Counted from the first letter of the stretch, positions 1 through 9,602 are shown. The stretch: DNA of 64,000 nt from Achromobacter arsenitoxydans SY8 (GCF_000236785.1 NZ_AGUF01000031.1:31591-95590); one strand, 5' to 3'. The notes: a model not told the origin generated them from the sequence alone. Made by a program: numbers and translations.

Positions 1-233
1 GCGAACGGACAGAGATCGTGGATCTGGCGACCGTGCGCTGCGCGTGCGGATTCGCCGAGCTGGCGCTGCTGAAATCGCGGCTTGCGCAGGCGGGCGCGGC
101 TATCCAGCAGGAGGACTTCAATGAAGACGGCGTGGCCCTGTGCTTCTGCGCGCCCCGCGCGGTGCTTGCCGACCTGGAGGTCACAGTCGCCAACATCACG
201 CGCGGGCGGTCGGCCTGGGAAGTGCTTTCGTAG
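1..233 (+). CDS. IMPACT/YigZ family protein, C-terminal part (5' end outside window)
   Basis: The reading frame is open from base 3 to a TAG at 231-233, so only about 76 C-terminal residues are present. The pattern (a beta strand, an amphipathic helix, EEDF-like QQEDF, then a helix ending in TRGRSAWEVL) resembles the ferredoxin-like C-terminal domain (DUF1949) of the YigZ/IMPACT family, where an acidic-aromatic turn and a final RG-hydrophobic strand are usual. The family has been linked to translation control and a possible RNA- or nucleotide-related role, but its bacterial function is not settled. The diagnostic N-terminal domain lies outside the window, so the assignment rests on the C-terminal domain alone. 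Confidence 0.6.
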   Translation, partial: ERTEIVDLATVRCACGFAELALLKSRLAQAGAAIQQEDFNEDGVALCFCAPRAVLADLEVTVANITRGRSAWEVLS

Positions 234-261
234 CGGGCTGCGCCAGGCGGCGCGGGCGAGC

Positions 262-313
262 GTAACGGACGCGAGTAACGGACGCGTGTAACGGACGCGT
301 GTAACGGACGCGC
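262..313. repeat. Four tandem copies of a 13-bp unit
   Basis: The unit GTAACGGACGCGN occurs four times head to tail (262-274, 275-287, 288-300, 301-313), differing only in the last base (A, T, T, C). It lies just downstream of the IMPACT-like stop codon in an intergenic stretch. I see no gene or terminator in it. Slippage could change the copy number. Confidence 0.9.
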
Positions 314-364
314 GTGTTCGGCGTCGGTCCCGCACAAGCGGGTCAGTTGCTCCGGTGCAAAAGG

Positions 365-388
365 AAGGGGCCCGATTTCGGGCCCCTT
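365..388 (-). terminator. Intrinsic terminator of the thioredoxin gene
   Basis: A perfect 10-bp stem (AAGGGGCCCG at 365-374 paired with 379-388) closes a 4-base loop. Read on the minus strand it is followed by CCTTTT, which fits termination of the thioredoxin gene ending at 394. It may also serve the IMPACT-like gene on the plus strand. Confidence 0.75.
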
Positions 389-393
389 GCTGT

Positions 394-768
394 TTATGCG
401 TCCTGGCTGTCTTGAGCCGCGGCGATTTCCTTGTGGACCTGCTCCATGTCCACCTCCTTGATTTTGGCGAGCAGCTCGTTCAGCTGGCCGCCCGACAAGG
501 CGCCCGGCTGCGAGAACAGCAGGACTTTTTCGCGGAAGACCATCAGGGTGGGGATCGAACGGATGCCCAGCGCGCCGGCGAGTTCCTGTTCGACGTCGGT
601 GTTCACCTTGGCGAACGTGACATCGGGATGCTCAGTGGCGGCCTGTTCGAAGACGGGCGCGAAACCGCGGCACGGTCCGCACCAGGGCGCCCAGAAGTCG
701 ACGATCAGCGTGCCGTCAGGCGTGATGGCGTCCTGGAAGCTGTCTTTGGTGAGTTCAACAATACTCAT
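394..768 (-). CDS. Thioredoxin with C-terminal extension
   Basis: This is a cytoplasmic thiol-disulfide oxidoreductase of 124 residues. The active site WCGPC is at residues 29-33, preceded by the typical VDFWAPWC strand. The conserved cis-proline is in SIPTLMVF (P73) and the buried aspartate is D24. The thioredoxin fold ends near residue 107. The remaining charged helix (about 17 residues, rich in E, Q and A) makes it longer than the usual 108-residue TrxA. It has no signal peptide, so it should act in the cytosol. It stands alone between convergent and divergent neighbours and ends at a strong stem-loop. It may be a secondary thioredoxin rather than the main TrxA; the symbol is left empty for that reason. 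Confidence 0.93.
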   Translation of the reverse strand: MSIVELTKDSFQDAITPDGTLIVDFWAPWCGPCRGFAPVFEQAATEHPDVTFAKVNTDVEQELAGALGIRSIPTLMVFREKVLLFSQPGALSGGQLNELLAKIKEVDMEQVHKEIAAAQDSQDA

Positions 769-936
769 TTGGAATCCTTGCCGCGGGAGCGGCTAAAAAG
801 CGGTGGAGGAGACCCCGGGGCCTGCCCCGGACATGTTGCGGCGGCGCGTGGTGGACGATTGCCTGATAAGCAATAGTAGAGCCGGTCCAGGCTGCGTCGC
901 AATGGTTGGCGCTTCGGTTGGCGCAGTTCGCGGCCC

Positions 937-1959
937 TCAGGCCGCGGTTTTAGTGGAGACGCCGGCGCCGTTTTTCAGCGACGCGACGATCTCGAAAGAG
1001 CGCAGGCGGTCGGCGATGTCATAGAAATCGGACACGATCATGACTTCATCGGCCTGCGTTTCGGCTACCAGCGCTTCGAGTTCGCGCTTGACGGTATCGG
1101 GGCCGCCCACGATGGAGGCGCCGAGTCTTTGATTGACCGCCTCGCGTTCCCATTCGTTCCACACGCCGTCCATGCTGTCGACGGGCGGCTGCAGCTGCAG
1201 GCGATGGCCGCGCACCAACGACAGGAACTTCAGTTGCTGGGTCGTCGATTGGAACCGGGCCGCTTCGTCGGATTCGGCGGCGATGACCGGCACGCCGATC
1301 ATGGAGTAGGGACGCGAAAGGGTCGCGGACGGTTTGAACAGATGGCGGTACAGGCGCATCGCGGCCATGCCCTCGGGCGAGAAATGGCCCGCGAACGAGA
1401 ACGGCAGGCCGAGTTCGGCCGCCATGCGCGCGCTGAAATCGCTGGATCCCAGCAGCCAGATGGGGATGTCCAATCCTTCGCCGGGAATGGCGCGCACCGC
1501 TTGTCCGGGGCGCGACGGCGCCAGGAAGGCGCGCAGTTCTTCCACCAGCGCCGGGAATTCCAGGCCGCTGCGCGGGCTGCGGCGCAGCGCTTGCTGCGTG
1601 GCGCCGTCGCTGCCGGGCGCGCGGCCCAGGCCCAGGTCGATGCGGCCGGGGTACAGGGTTTCGAGCGTGCCGAATTGTTCAGCGATGATCAAGGGCGCAT
1701 GGTTGGGCAGCATCACGCCGCCGGATCCGACGCGCAATGTGCTGGTGTGGCCCGCGACGTGCCCGATCAGCACGGCCGTGGCGCTGCTGGCCACGCCGTT
1801 GATGTTGTGGTGCTCGGCCAGCCAGAAGCGGTTGTAGCCAAGACGTTCGACGTGCTGCGCCAGTGCGACCGTGTTGCGGAAGGCGTTCGCGGCGTCGCGC
1901 CCCTGCACAATCGGGGCCAGGTCCAGCACGGAAAAAGGAATATTGGCCAGGACGCTCAT
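937..1959 (-). CDS. LLM-class flavin-dependent oxidoreductase (luciferase-like monooxygenase)
   Basis: A 340-residue protein of the bacterial luciferase-like fold, expected to use FMNH2/F420-type reduced flavin to oxygenate or oxidise a small organic substrate. The start [11 protein letters not shown], the motif RFWLAEHHN (about residues 44-52), [16 protein letters not shown] and the [17 protein letters not shown] segment are hallmarks of the MsnO8-type subgroup of this superfamily. The frame extends upstream to 2319 but the conserved family start is the ATG at 1959; the upstream 120 codons look non-coding. There is no signal peptide. Neighbours give no clue to the substrate. The class call is firm, the reaction unknown. 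Confidence 0.9.
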   Translation of the reverse strand: MSVLANIPFSVLDLAPIVQGRDAANAFRNTVALAQHVERLGYNRFWLAEHHNINGVASSATAVLIGHVAGHTSTLRVGSGGVMLPNHAPLIIAEQFGTLETLYPGRIDLGLGRAPGSDGATQQALRRSPRSGLEFPALVEELRAFLAPSRPGQAVRAIPGEGLDIPIWLLGSSDFSARMAAELGLPFSFAGHFSPEGMAAMRLYRHLFKPSATLSRPYSMIGVPVIAAESDEAARFQSTTQQLKFLSLVRGHRLQLQPPVDSMDGVWNEWEREAVNQRLGASIVGGPDTVKRELEALVAETQADEVMIVSDFYDIADRLRSFEIVASLKNGAGVSTKTAA

Positions 1960-2206
1960 GCGTTGGCCTCCGTGCGCGTGGCGGGACAGGCGGGCAGCGC
2001 GGGGCTCAGACGGGAAAGACGCAAGATGTACTCCATATGCTGATTTACATGGGGAGTGTATCGGCGAATTCAAGTGCGCCCGCCAGCAACCATATGGCCG
2101 GGCGGGTTGATTGATTTTCCCGATCCGCGCCATAGCGCAGGCCTTCCCGCGGCGCGCGGACCCGCCTGGCGCCGCTTCAAGCCTGCGGCATGCGCCGCGC
2201 AATAAA

Positions 2207-2241
2207 ACAGCCGCCGGGGACGCGGAGTCCCGGGCGGCTGT
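2207..2241 (-). terminator. Terminator of the purine permease gene
   Basis: A near-perfect 14-bp inverted repeat (2207-2220 with 2228-2241, one mismatch) has a 7-base loop. On the minus strand it is followed by TTTATT, as expected for an intrinsic terminator 27 bases past the permease stop codon. Confidence 0.75.
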
Positions 2242-2267
2242 GGCGAGCGGCCTGAACGCCTTGCGGG

Positions 2268-3560
2268 CTATTCGGGGAAGAACGCGTAGCGGATGACGAA
2301 CAGCACGGCCACCAGCCACGTGGCCGGATGCACGTCGCGGACCTTGCCGGTGGCGGTCTTGAGCACCACATAGCTGATGAAACCGAAGGCGATGCCGTTG
2401 GCGATCGAATACGTGAACGGCATGACCAGCGCCGTCAGCGCGGCGGGGGTTGCCTCGCAGACGTCGTTCCAGTCGATGTCGATCAGTTCGCGCATCATCA
2501 GGCCGGCCACGTAGAGCAGGGCGGGCGCGGTGGCGTAGGCGGGCACGGCGCCCGCCAGCGGCGAAATGAACAGCGCGGCCAGGAACAGCAGGCCCACGAT
2601 CAGCGCGGTCATGCCGGTGCGGCCGCCGGCCTGCACGCCCGAGGCGCTTTCCACGTAGGCGGTGGTGCTGCTGGTGCCCATCATGGACCCGGCCACGATG
2701 GCGGTGCTGTCGGCGAACAGGGCGCGGCCCAGGCGGTTGGGGCGGTCCTCAGGCACCAGGCCGGCGCGCTTGGCCACGCCCACCAGGGTGCCGGTGGCGT
2801 CGAAGACCTCGACCAGCACGAACACCAGGATCACATGGACGAAGCCGGTGTGCAGGGCGCCCAGGATGTCCAGCTTGAACAGCGTGGGCGACAGGCTGGG
2901 CGGCGCCGAGAAGATGCCCTTGAACTCGTTGTAGCCCAGCGCCATCGACAGCACGGTGACCACGATGATGCCGATCAGGATGGCGCCGCGCACGCGCAGC
3001 GCGTCCAGCGCCGCGATGATGAAGAAGCCCAGGATGGCGAACAGCGGGCCGTGCGAGGTCAGGTTGCCCAGCGTGACCTTGGTGGCCGGATGCGCGACCA
3101 CGATGCCGGCGCTGGACAGGGCGATAATGGCAAGGAACAATCCGATGCCGGCCGCGATGGCGCTGCGCAGCGAATGCGGGATGCCCTTGACCAGCCAGAC
3201 CCGGATGCCGGATATCGTCAGGAACAGGAAGATGACGCCCGAAATGAACACGGCGCCCAGCGCCTGCTCCCAGGTGTAGCCCATGGTCTTGACCACGGTG
3301 AAGGCAAAGAACGCGTTCAGGCCCATGCCGGGCGCCATGCCGATCGGCCAGTTGGCGATGAACGCCATCACCAGCGAACCCAGCGCGGCCGCCAGGCAGG
3401 TGGCGACGAACACGGCGTCGCGGTCCATGCCCGTCGACGACAGGATGTCCGGGTTGACGAAGATGATGTACGACATCGTCAGGAATGTCGTCACGCCAGC
3501 GACGATTTCCGTTCTTGCGGTCGTGCCGTGTTCACGCAGCTTGAATAGCTTTTCCAGCAT
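2268..3560 (-). CDS. NCS2 family purine permease (AzgA/GhxP-like)
   Basis: A 430-residue inner-membrane protein with many hydrophobic helices, matching the AzgA branch of the nucleobase-cation symporters that import adenine, guanine or hypoxanthine with protons. Family signatures seen: [11 protein letters not shown] at 77-87, [10 protein letters not shown] at 253-262 and [11 protein letters not shown] at 295-305, the last two lying in the substrate-site helices. The N-terminus [20 protein letters not shown] is the standard family start, so the ATG at 3560 is kept. It is divergent from tsaD with about 110 bases between the two starts; that gap contains a small GC-rich hairpin (3610-3622) but no recognisable purine riboswitch. 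The exact purine preference cannot be read from sequence. Confidence 0.93.
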   Translation of the reverse strand: MLEKLFKLREHGTTARTEIVAGVTTFLTMSYIIFVNPDILSSTGMDRDAVFVATCLAAALGSLVMAFIANWPIGMAPGMGLNAFFAFTVVKTMGYTWEQALGAVFISGVIFLFLTISGIRVWLVKGIPHSLRSAIAAGIGLFLAIIALSSAGIVVAHPATKVTLGNLTSHGPLFAILGFFIIAALDALRVRGAILIGIIVVTVLSMALGYNEFKGIFSAPPSLSPTLFKLDILGALHTGFVHVILVFVLVEVFDATGTLVGVAKRAGLVPEDRPNRLGRALFADSTAIVAGSMMGTSSTTAYVESASGVQAGGRTGMTALIVGLLFLAALFISPLAGAVPAYATAPALLYVAGLMMRELIDIDWNDVCEATPAALTALVMPFTYSIANGIAFGFISYVVLKTATGKVRDVHPATWLVAVLFVIRYAFFPE

Positions 3561-3670
3561 TCGAGTCCCCAGTGTTTTTACAGGCTTGCGGGTTGTGGCG
3601 GGAGGGGCCGGACGGCCCGTCCCTATTCAGAAACAGGCGTATTTTCGCATCAGTTGTAAACTCTGCCGCC

Positions 3671-4702
3671 ATGATTATTCTCGGCTTTGAAAGCTCCTGC
3701 GACGAAACCGGCGTCGCAGCCGTCTGTACGGAACGCGGCCTGCTCGCGCACGCGCTGCACACCCAGATCGCCATGCACCAGGAATACGGTGGCGTGGTGC
3801 CCGAACTTGCCTCGCGCGACCACATCCGGCGCGTCGTGCCCCTGACCCGGCAGGTGCTCGAAGACGCCGGCCTCCAGATGTCCGATATTGGCGCAGTGGC
3901 CTACACGGCGGGCCCCGGGCTTGCCGGCGCCCTGCTGGTTGGGGCCAGCGTGGCGCAGTCGTTCGCCTGGTCGCGCGGCCTGCCGGCCATCGGCATCCAC
4001 CACCTTGAAGGACACCTGCTGTCGCCGATGCTGGCCGACCCGCGGCCCGAATTCCCCTTTATCGCCTTGCTGGTGTCCGGCGGCCACACGCAGCTGATGC
4101 GCGTGGACGGCGTGGGCCGCTACGAATTGCTGGGCGAAACGCTCGATGACGCGGCGGGCGAGGCCTTCGACAAGTCGGCCAAGCTGATGGGCCTGGGCTA
4201 CCCCGGGGGGCCCGCGCTGGCCCGGCTGGCGGGCAGCGGCGATGCCTCGCGCTTCGACCTGCCTCGGCCCATGCTGCACAGCGGGGACCTGGACTTCAGC
4301 TTCAGCGGCCTGAAGACGGCCGTGCTGACGCGGGTCAAGGCCGCCGAGCAGGCGGGCGGCCTGGACGAGCAGACGCGCGCCGATCTGGCGGCGGCCACCC
4401 AGGCGGCCATCGTGGAGGTGCTGGCGGCCAAGGCCATCCGGGCCTTGAAGCAGACGGGGTTGCGGCGGCTGGTGGTGGCCGGCGGGGTAGGGGCCAATCA
4501 GCTCCTGCGCGCCCGGCTGGACGCGGCGCTCAAGCCGCTGAAGGCCCGCGCCTACTTCCCGCCCCTGGAACTGTGCACCGACAACGGCGCCATGATCGCC
4601 TTCGCAGCGTCGGAACGGGTCAAGGCGGGGTTGGCGACGCTGGACGCCAGCGCCCACAGCTTCACGGTGAAGCCGCGCTGGGACCTGGCCGATATCGCAT
4701 AA
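3671..4702 (+). CDS. tsaD: tRNA N6-adenosine threonylcarbamoyltransferase TsaD
   Basis: TsaD (Kae1/Qri7 family) transfers threonylcarbamoyl from TC-AMP to A37 of ANN-decoding tRNAs, together with TsaB and TsaE. The 343-residue product starts [13 protein letters not shown], the usual family start, so the ATG at 3671 is chosen over the longer open frame from 3572. The metal-binding HHLEGH is at 110-115, the nucleotide-site GGHT at 137-140, and the second metal ligand region TDNGAMIA begins near residue 303. Length matches the family. It is transcribed alone and ends at a stem-loop shared with the convergent plsY. An essential housekeeping gene in most bacteria. Confidence 0.98.
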   Translation: MIILGFESSCDETGVAAVCTERGLLAHALHTQIAMHQEYGGVVPELASRDHIRRVVPLTRQVLEDAGLQMSDIGAVAYTAGPGLAGALLVGASVAQSFAWSRGLPAIGIHHLEGHLLSPMLADPRPEFPFIALLVSGGHTQLMRVDGVGRYELLGETLDDAAGEAFDKSAKLMGLGYPGGPALARLAGSGDASRFDLPRPMLHSGDLDFSFSGLKTAVLTRVKAAEQAGGLDEQTRADLAAATQAAIVEVLAAKAIRALKQTGLRRLVVAGGVGANQLLRARLDAALKPLKARAYFPPLELCTDNGAMIAFAASERVKAGLATLDASAHSFTVKPRWDLADIA

Positions 4703-4706
4703 AGCG

Positions 4707-4731
4707 CAACGGGCGGCCAGGCCGCCCGTTG
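4707..4731. terminator. Bidirectional stem-loop between tsaD and plsY
   Basis: A perfect 11-bp stem, CAACGGGCGGC (4707-4717) paired with 4721-4731 around a 3-base loop, lies between two convergent stop codons. There is no strong T run on either side (TCATT on plus, GCTTTA on minus), so efficiency is uncertain. Confidence 0.65.
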
Positions 4732-4746
4732 TCATTCAAATACTGC

Positions 4747-5385
4747 TTATTTTTTCTTGCCGCCGATGCGGCTTTCGGTGCCCTGGATCAGGCGGGCGAT
4801 GTTGGCGCGGTGCCGATAGAACAGCAGCACGCCGATGATCGCCAGCGCGATGCCGATGGCCGGCTGCGCCTGCCAGGCCAGGCCGGAACCGAACACGTAG
4901 TAGACGGGGGCGAAAAACGCGGCCACCAGCGAGGCCAGCGAGGAATAGCGGAAGAACACGGCCATGATGAGCCAGGTGGCCGCCGTCGCGACGGCCAGCC
5001 AGGGCTGGATCGCCACCAGCACGCCCAGCGCGGTAGCGACGCCCTTGCCGCCCTTGAAACCCAGGAAGACGGGGTACAGGTGGCCGACGAAGGCGGCCAG
5101 CGCCACCGCCGCCACGGCCCCGGGGTTGAGTCCCGGCGCCAGCTTTTCGGCCAGCCAGATCGCGAACCATCCCTTTGCCGCATCGCCCAGCAGCGTCAGC
5201 GCCGCGGCGGTCTTGTTGCCCGTGCGCAGCACATTGGTGGCGCCGGGATTCTTGGATCCGTAGCTGCGGGGGTCTTGCAGCCCCATGAGCTTGCTGACGA
5301 CCACGGCGAAGGGCACGGAGCCGATCAGGTAGGCCAGCAGGACGAGCGCCACGGTAAACGCCAGGGAGGGTTCGGTTATCGCCAT
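4747..5385 (-). CDS. plsY: Acyl-phosphate:glycerol-3-phosphate acyltransferase PlsY
   Basis: PlsY makes lysophosphatidic acid by moving an acyl group from acyl-phosphate (made by PlsX) to sn-glycerol-3-phosphate at the inner membrane. The 212-residue protein has five or more hydrophobic helices and all three family motifs: [11 protein letters not shown] (41-51), [10 protein letters not shown] (109-118, the glycerol-phosphate loop) and RYSSLASL (146-153). The ATG at 5385 gives the normal length; a longer frame upstream has no family similarity. It is convergent with tsaD and divergent from surE. Confidence 0.97.
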   Translation of the reverse strand: MAITEPSLAFTVALVLLAYLIGSVPFAVVVSKLMGLQDPRSYGSKNPGATNVLRTGNKTAAALTLLGDAAKGWFAIWLAEKLAPGLNPGAVAAVALAAFVGHLYPVFLGFKGGKGVATALGVLVAIQPWLAVATAATWLIMAVFFRYSSLASLVAAFFAPVYYVFGSGLAWQAQPAIGIALAIIGVLLFYRHRANIARLIQGTESRIGGKKK

Positions 5386-5565
5386 GGAAAGGGAATCCGT
5401 TGTTGTAGTAATGGCTGCGGATTCTACCGCGCCCGGGGGCGGACCGGGTTCGGGTTATCGAGCGGGCGGGGCGGATCCAAAGTGCGCGGACGGACAGACG
5501 GGAGGCTGCCGCGGACGGTACAATCCGCAACGCCCACCCGCGTTTTATTTTCTTTCGGATGCACA

Positions 5566-6324
5566 ATGCGAATTCTGGTTTCGAACGACGATGGTTACTC
5601 CGCCCCTGGCCTTGAAGCGCTGGTTGCGGCGCTGGAAGGGCTGGGCGATCTGACCGTTGTCGCGCCCGAAACCAACCACAGCGGCGCTTCCAATTCCCTG
5701 ACGCTGAACCGGCCCCTGTCGGTGCGCACGGCGTCCAACGGCTTCATCGCCGTCAACGGCACGCCCTCGGACTGCGTGCACGTCGCCCTTACAGGCCTGA
5801 TGGACACGCGCCCCGACCTGGTCGTGTCCGGCATCAACAACGGCGCCAACATGGGCGACGACACCCTTTATTCGGGCACCGTCGCCGCGGCAAGCGAAGG
5901 CTACCTGTTCGGCATTCCCGCCATCGCGTTTTCGCTTGCCGAAAAGGGCTGGGAACACATTGATTCCGCCGCCAGGGCGGCCCGCCTCGTGGTCGAGCGC
6001 CATCTGGCGCAGCCGCTGGCCGCGCCAGTGCTGCTCAACGTCAACATCCCCAGCCGCCGCTTCGAGGACATGCACGGATTCGCCGTGACGCGCCTGGGCA
6101 AGCGGCATCCGTCGCAGCCCGTGGTGCGCACTACCACGCCGTATGGCGACACGGTCTACTGGATCGGCCCGGTCGGCCTGGCCGCTGACGCGACTCCGGG
6201 CACGGATTTCCACGCCGTCGAGCAGGGCACGGTGTCCGTCACCCCCTTGCGCCTGGACCTGACCCAGCACAGCCAACTGGACGAGATCCGCACCTGGGCG
6301 GAGCCGCTATGCGCAAGCGCGTGA
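5566..6324 (+). CDS. surE: 5'/3'-nucleotidase SurE
   Basis: SurE is a metal-dependent survival-protein nucleotidase that dephosphorylates nucleoside monophosphates and short polyphosphates. The 252-residue product begins [10 protein letters not shown], whose D8 and D9 bind the metal; S39 lies in [10 protein letters not shown], and SGINNGAN supplies the conserved asparagine loop. The ATG at 5566 is at the universal family start, while the open frame continues far upstream without homology. The first gene of surE-pcm-nlpD-exonuclease, it overlaps pcm by 16 bases, so translation of the two is probably coupled. Confidence 0.97.
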   Translation: MRILVSNDDGYSAPGLEALVAALEGLGDLTVVAPETNHSGASNSLTLNRPLSVRTASNGFIAVNGTPSDCVHVALTGLMDTRPDLVVSGINNGANMGDDTLYSGTVAAASEGYLFGIPAIAFSLAEKGWEHIDSAARAARLVVERHLAQPLAAPVLLNVNIPSRRFEDMHGFAVTRLGKRHPSQPVVRTTTPYGDTVYWIGPVGLAADATPGTDFHAVEQGTVSVTPLRLDLTQHSQLDEIRTWAEPLCASA

Positions 6325-7133
6325 GCCAGCCGGATATTTCGCAGGCCGGCGCGGGCCGCAGCGCCCCGGTGCGCCACGACTCCGGCCGCCTGGGTCCCGG
6401 CTACACGCCGGCCAACAGCAACACGCGCATTTCCGCGGCCACGCTGCAGAAGCAAACGCAGGCGCCGCTGCCCGCTTCGGGCGGCAATCTGGGCCTGAAT
6501 TCCGAACGCCTGCGCCAGGCCATGGTGCAGCGGCTCAGGACGCAGGGCATCACAGACGAGCGCGTGCTCAGCGCCATGGCCGCCGTACCGCGCCATCTGT
6601 TCGTCGACGAGGCGCTCGCCAGCCGCGCCTACGAAGACGCTGCGCTGCCCATCGGCCATTCCCAGACAATTTCACAACCGTGGGTTGTGGCGCGTATGAT
6701 CGCGGCTGCTTGCGAAGACCGCACGCCGACCCGAGTGCTCGAGGTCGGCGCCGGTTGCGGATACCAGGCGGCGGTGCTGGCGCAGTTCGTGCGCGACGTC
6801 CACACGATCGAACGCATCCGCGGACTCTACGAATTGGCGCGCGATCATCTGCGCGCCTTGCGCCTCACCACCAGGATCCGCCTGATCTACGGCGATGGCA
6901 CCCTGGGGCTGCCCGGCGTGGCGCCGTTCGATGCTATCGTTGTGGCTGCCGCCGGCCTGGCCATCCCGCAAGCGCTGCTCACGCAGCTTGCGCCGGGTGG
7001 CCGCCTGATCGCTCCCGAAGGGGGCTCGAACCAGCGCCTCGTTCTCATCGAACGCACGGGCGCGGCCAGCTGGAAACGTACTGAACTAGAGGCCGTGCGC
7101 TTTGTGCCGCTACGGTCCGGAATACAATCTTGA
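6309..7133 (+). CDS. pcm: Protein-L-isoaspartate O-methyltransferase
   Basis: Pcm methylates L-isoaspartyl residues in damaged proteins using S-adenosylmethionine, starting their repair. The core carries the family active-site segment GHSQTISQP (116-124) and the SAM-binding motif [11 protein letters not shown] (143-153), followed by GDGTLG and the [12 protein letters not shown] region. At 274 residues it is about 60 longer than the E. coli enzyme because of a Ser/Ala/Gln-rich, probably disordered N-terminal tail; similar tails occur in beta-proteobacterial Pcm. Alternative internal starts (for example near M72) cannot be excluded. The ATG at 6309 lies inside surE. Confidence 0.96.
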   Translation: MRKRVSQPDISQAGAGRSAPVRHDSGRLGPGYTPANSNTRISAATLQKQTQAPLPASGGNLGLNSERLRQAMVQRLRTQGITDERVLSAMAAVPRHLFVDEALASRAYEDAALPIGHSQTISQPWVVARMIAAACEDRTPTRVLEVGAGCGYQAAVLAQFVRDVHTIERIRGLYELARDHLRALRLTTRIRLIYGDGTLGLPGVAPFDAIVVAAAGLAIPQALLTQLAPGGRLIAPEGGSNQRLVLIERTGAASWKRTELEAVRFVPLRSGIQS

Positions 7134-7149
7134 GCAACAGGAGAAACGT

Positions 7150-8007
7150 ATGCTCAACGGGCAGTTGCAACTGACCGATATGAATATGGGCGCGTCCATG
7201 ACGCGCCTGCGCCGCCCGCTCTTCGCAGTGGGGGTCCTCAGCCTCGCCATTCTGGCCGGCTGCGCATCCAAAGGTACCCGTGCCCCCGTGGTCGACATGA
7301 CCGGCGGGCAACCCGCGTCGTCGGCCCCGTCCGGCAGCTATGTGGTCAAGCCAGGCGATACGCTCTACAAGATCGCCCGCGCCAACAACGCCGATATCGA
7401 AAACATCAAGCGCTGGAACAACATCAGCGATCCCAACCAGATCTCGGTCGGGCAGGTGCTGAAGATGTCCGGCGGTGCGGGTGGCGGCGCGCAGACCGCG
7501 CCGGTCGCCAGCGTCAAGCCGCAGCCGCGTCCGCTCGATCAGCCCGACACCTCCGCGTCGGGCACGCCCGCGCCCGACGCCACGCCCACGCCGCCGCCGG
7601 CGCCGGTGGACACCAAACCCGCCACGCGCGCGGCCGACGCCGGGGTCATCAACTGGGCCTGGCCGGCCAGCGGCCAGGTCGTGCAGGGCTACAACGCCAG
7701 CAGCAAGGGCATCGACATTTCCGGCGCACTTGGCGATCCCATCACCGCCGCGGCGGACGGCCTGGTCAAGTACAGCGGCAACGGCGTGCGCGGCCTGGGC
7801 AACCTGATCATCGTCGAACACCAGAACGGCTTCATCACCGCCTACGCGCACAACCGCGCCCTGCTCGTGAAGACGGGGCAGACGGTCAAGCGCGGCGCCA
7901 AGATCGCCGAACTCGGCCAGAGCGACACCACGTCGCCGCGCCTGCACTTCGAGATCCGCCGCCAGGGCACCCCCGTGGACCCGATGCAGTACCTGCCGCC
8001 CAAATGA
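7150..8007 (+). CDS. nlpD: Lipoprotein NlpD: LysM plus LytM-like peptidoglycan domain
   Basis: An outer-membrane lipoprotein that in E. coli activates the amidase AmiC at the septum. The start at 7150 is chosen because AGGAG lies 7 bases upstream. The product is 285 residues with lipobox LAGC (C38), one LysM domain at about 63-107, a Pro/Ala/Thr-rich linker with PTPPPAP, and an M23/LytM-type domain from about 170 to the end. The first metal-site motif HxGxD is replaced by KGIDIS, as in NlpD/EnvC activators, so it is likely catalytically dead; AYAHN and LHFEI retain parts of the later motifs. The stop overlaps the next gene by 4 bases. In many proteobacteria rpoS follows nlpD; here an exonuclease gene does. 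Confidence 0.93.
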   Translation: MLNGQLQLTDMNMGASMTRLRRPLFAVGVLSLAILAGCASKGTRAPVVDMTGGQPASSAPSGSYVVKPGDTLYKIARANNADIENIKRWNNISDPNQISVGQVLKMSGGAGGGAQTAPVASVKPQPRPLDQPDTSASGTPAPDATPTPPPAPVDTKPATRAADAGVINWAWPASGQVVQGYNASSKGIDISGALGDPITAAADGLVKYSGNGVRGLGNLIIVEHQNGFITAYAHNRALLVKTGQTVKRGAKIAELGQSDTTSPRLHFEIRRQGTPVDPMQYLPPK

Positions 8008-8783
8008 CGCCCACCCTGGTATTCGACCTCGAAACCATCCCCGACGCCGACGGGCTGCGCAAGCTCAATGGCTGGGGCGCCGACGTCCCGGACCAGGAAG
8101 TGGTCGAGCGCGCGCTTGCGGCGCGGCGCGAGGCCGTGGGCCACGACTTCCTGCCGCTGCACCTGCACAAGGTGGCGGTGGTGGGCTGCGTGTTCCGCGA
8201 CGACCAGGGCTTTCGCGTCAAGACGCTGGGCCAGCCCGATGATCCTGAAGCCGCCTTGCTGGCGGGTTTCTTCAAGACCATCGAACGCTACACGCCCAAG
8301 CTCGTCAGCTGGAATGGATCCGGCTTCGACCTGCCCGTGCTGCATTACCGCAGCCTGATCCAGGGCGTGCCCGCGCCGCGCTACTGGGACATGGGCGAAG
8401 AAGACCGCGACTTCAAGTTCAACAACTACATCTCGCGCTACCACTCGCGCCATGTGGACCTGATGGACGTGCTGGCCAAGTACAACGGCCGCGCCAACGC
8501 GCCGCTCGACGAACTGGCCAAGCTGTGCGGCTTTCCGGGCAAGCTCGGCATGGACGGCAGCAAGGTCTGGGAAGCCTGGAGCCAGGGCCGCGCCGACGAG
8601 GTTCGCGCCTACTGCGAGACCGACGTGGTCAACACCTGGCTGGTGTACTGCCGCTTCCGGTTCCTGCGCGGCGAACTGGACCGCACGTCCTACGAAGCGG
8701 AAGTGGCGCTGGTGCGCGACACCCTCAGCGCCAGCGACGCGCCCCACTGGAAGGAATACCTGACGGCCTGGGACGCCGGCTAG
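8004..8783 (+). CDS. Predicted 3'-5' exonuclease, PolB-type DEDDy fold
   Basis: This 259-residue protein matches the predicted family-B-polymerase-like exonuclease group (DNA_pol_B_exo2). VFDLETIP near the N-terminus supplies D8 and E10, WNGSGFDLPVL is motif II, and YCETDVVNTW is a YxxxD motif III, so the enzyme is of the DEDDy type that removes nucleotides from 3' ends with two metal ions. The substrate, DNA or RNA, is not known for this family. Its ATG overlaps the nlpD stop (ATGA, 8004-8007), making it the last gene of the surE operon. Confidence 0.9.
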   Translation: MTPTLVFDLETIPDADGLRKLNGWGADVPDQEVVERALAARREAVGHDFLPLHLHKVAVVGCVFRDDQGFRVKTLGQPDDPEAALLAGFFKTIERYTPKLVSWNGSGFDLPVLHYRSLIQGVPAPRYWDMGEEDRDFKFNNYISRYHSRHVDLMDVLAKYNGRANAPLDELAKLCGFPGKLGMDGSKVWEAWSQGRADEVRAYCETDVVNTWLVYCRFRFLRGELDRTSYEAEVALVRDTLSASDAPHWKEYLTAWDAG

Positions 8784-8839
8784 CCGCGGCTGGCGGTCCG
8801 CGCCTGACGGCCTCCCGCCACGGCGGGAGCCGCACACTG

Positions 8840-8862
8840 AACGGGGCCTGCGCGGCCCCGTT
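8840..8862 (+). terminator. Stem-loop after the surE operon
   Basis: AACGGGGCC (8840-8848) pairs perfectly with 8854-8862 around a 5-base loop. The downstream sequence CCTGCG lacks a T run, so this may be a weak or Rho-assisted terminator. Confidence 0.5.
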
Positions 8863-8975
8863 CCTGCGTCCGCAGGGCAAGCAATCGACTGAAACAAAGG
8901 CGGCGGGCGCGAAACCTGGATGAAACCAGCGGGATCGCACAATGGCCTCGCTTTCTTCACTTTCAGGAGACCTAC

Positions 8976-9602
8976 ATGTCCCGATTCGCTATCCGCACCA
9001 ACCTGGCCGCCCTTGCAATTGTCGCCGCGACGAGCGGCTTCGCGGCCAGCGCCGTCATGGCTGCGCCTCCTCCTGCTGCCGAGGGCGGCCCCGCCGCCAT
9101 GCACGATGGCCACCGTGGCGGCGGCTTCCACAAGGGCATGCGCGACGGCCTGTTCATCCCTGGCATCGGCCCCGTGTCCAAGGCCCAGGTCGCCGAACTG
9201 AAGCTCGACGCCAAGCAGGAAGCCCTTTTCAAGACTGCGCAGGACGGCCAGCGCAGCCTGCACGAAGCCATGCGCGCCAACGGCGGCAAGCGCCACGACC
9301 TGCTCAAGGCGCAGCTGGACAGCGGCAAGCTGGATCCGCGCGCACTGGTCGAACAGTCCGAGAAATCGCGTGACCAGTTCGGCGCGCAGGCCAAGCAGGT
9401 GCGCGACCAGTGGCTGGCCGTCTGGGACAGCCTGAACGACACCCAGCGCGGCCAGGTAACCAAGATCGTCAAGGAGCGCCAGGCCAAGATGGCCGAGCGC
9501 CACGCCAAGATGGAAGGGCGCCACGGCAAGGGCAGGGACGGCATGCCTCCGCCTCCGCCCGCCGGCGATGTGCCCCCGCCGCCGCCGCCCAAGGCCAACT
9601 AA
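8976..9602 (+). CDS. Spy/CpxP-like periplasmic protein with polyproline tail
   Basis: A secreted 208-residue protein. The N-terminus has a Sec signal peptide ending near ASAVMAAPPP. The body is a charged helical domain rich in K, R, Q and E (about 70-180) with the LNDTQRGQVTKIVKER segment, the LTxxQ-like element of the Spy/CpxP/ZraP group of periplasmic chaperones and stress or metal sensors. An unusual tail has two runs of five and six or more prolines separated by AGDV. A good AGGAG site precedes the ATG. It lies between two terminators, so it is monocistronic. A role in envelope stress or metal binding is inferred; His and Gly-rich residues 43-55 could bind metal. Confidence 0.8.
   Translation: MSRFAIRTNLAALAIVAATSGFAASAVMAAPPPAAEGGPAAMHDGHRGGGFHKGMRDGLFIPGIGPVSKAQVAELKLDAKQEALFKTAQDGQRSLHEAMRANGGKRHDLLKAQLDSGKLDPRALVEQSEKSRDQFGAQAKQVRDQWLAVWDSLNDTQRGQVTKIVKERQAKMAERHAKMEGRHGKGRDGMPPPPPAGDVPPPPPPKAN

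Noticed and set aside
3561-3670. A purine riboswitch before the AzgA-type permease
   Set aside because: The gap is only about 110 bases and lacks the conserved three-way-junction sequences; only a short GC hairpin is visible.
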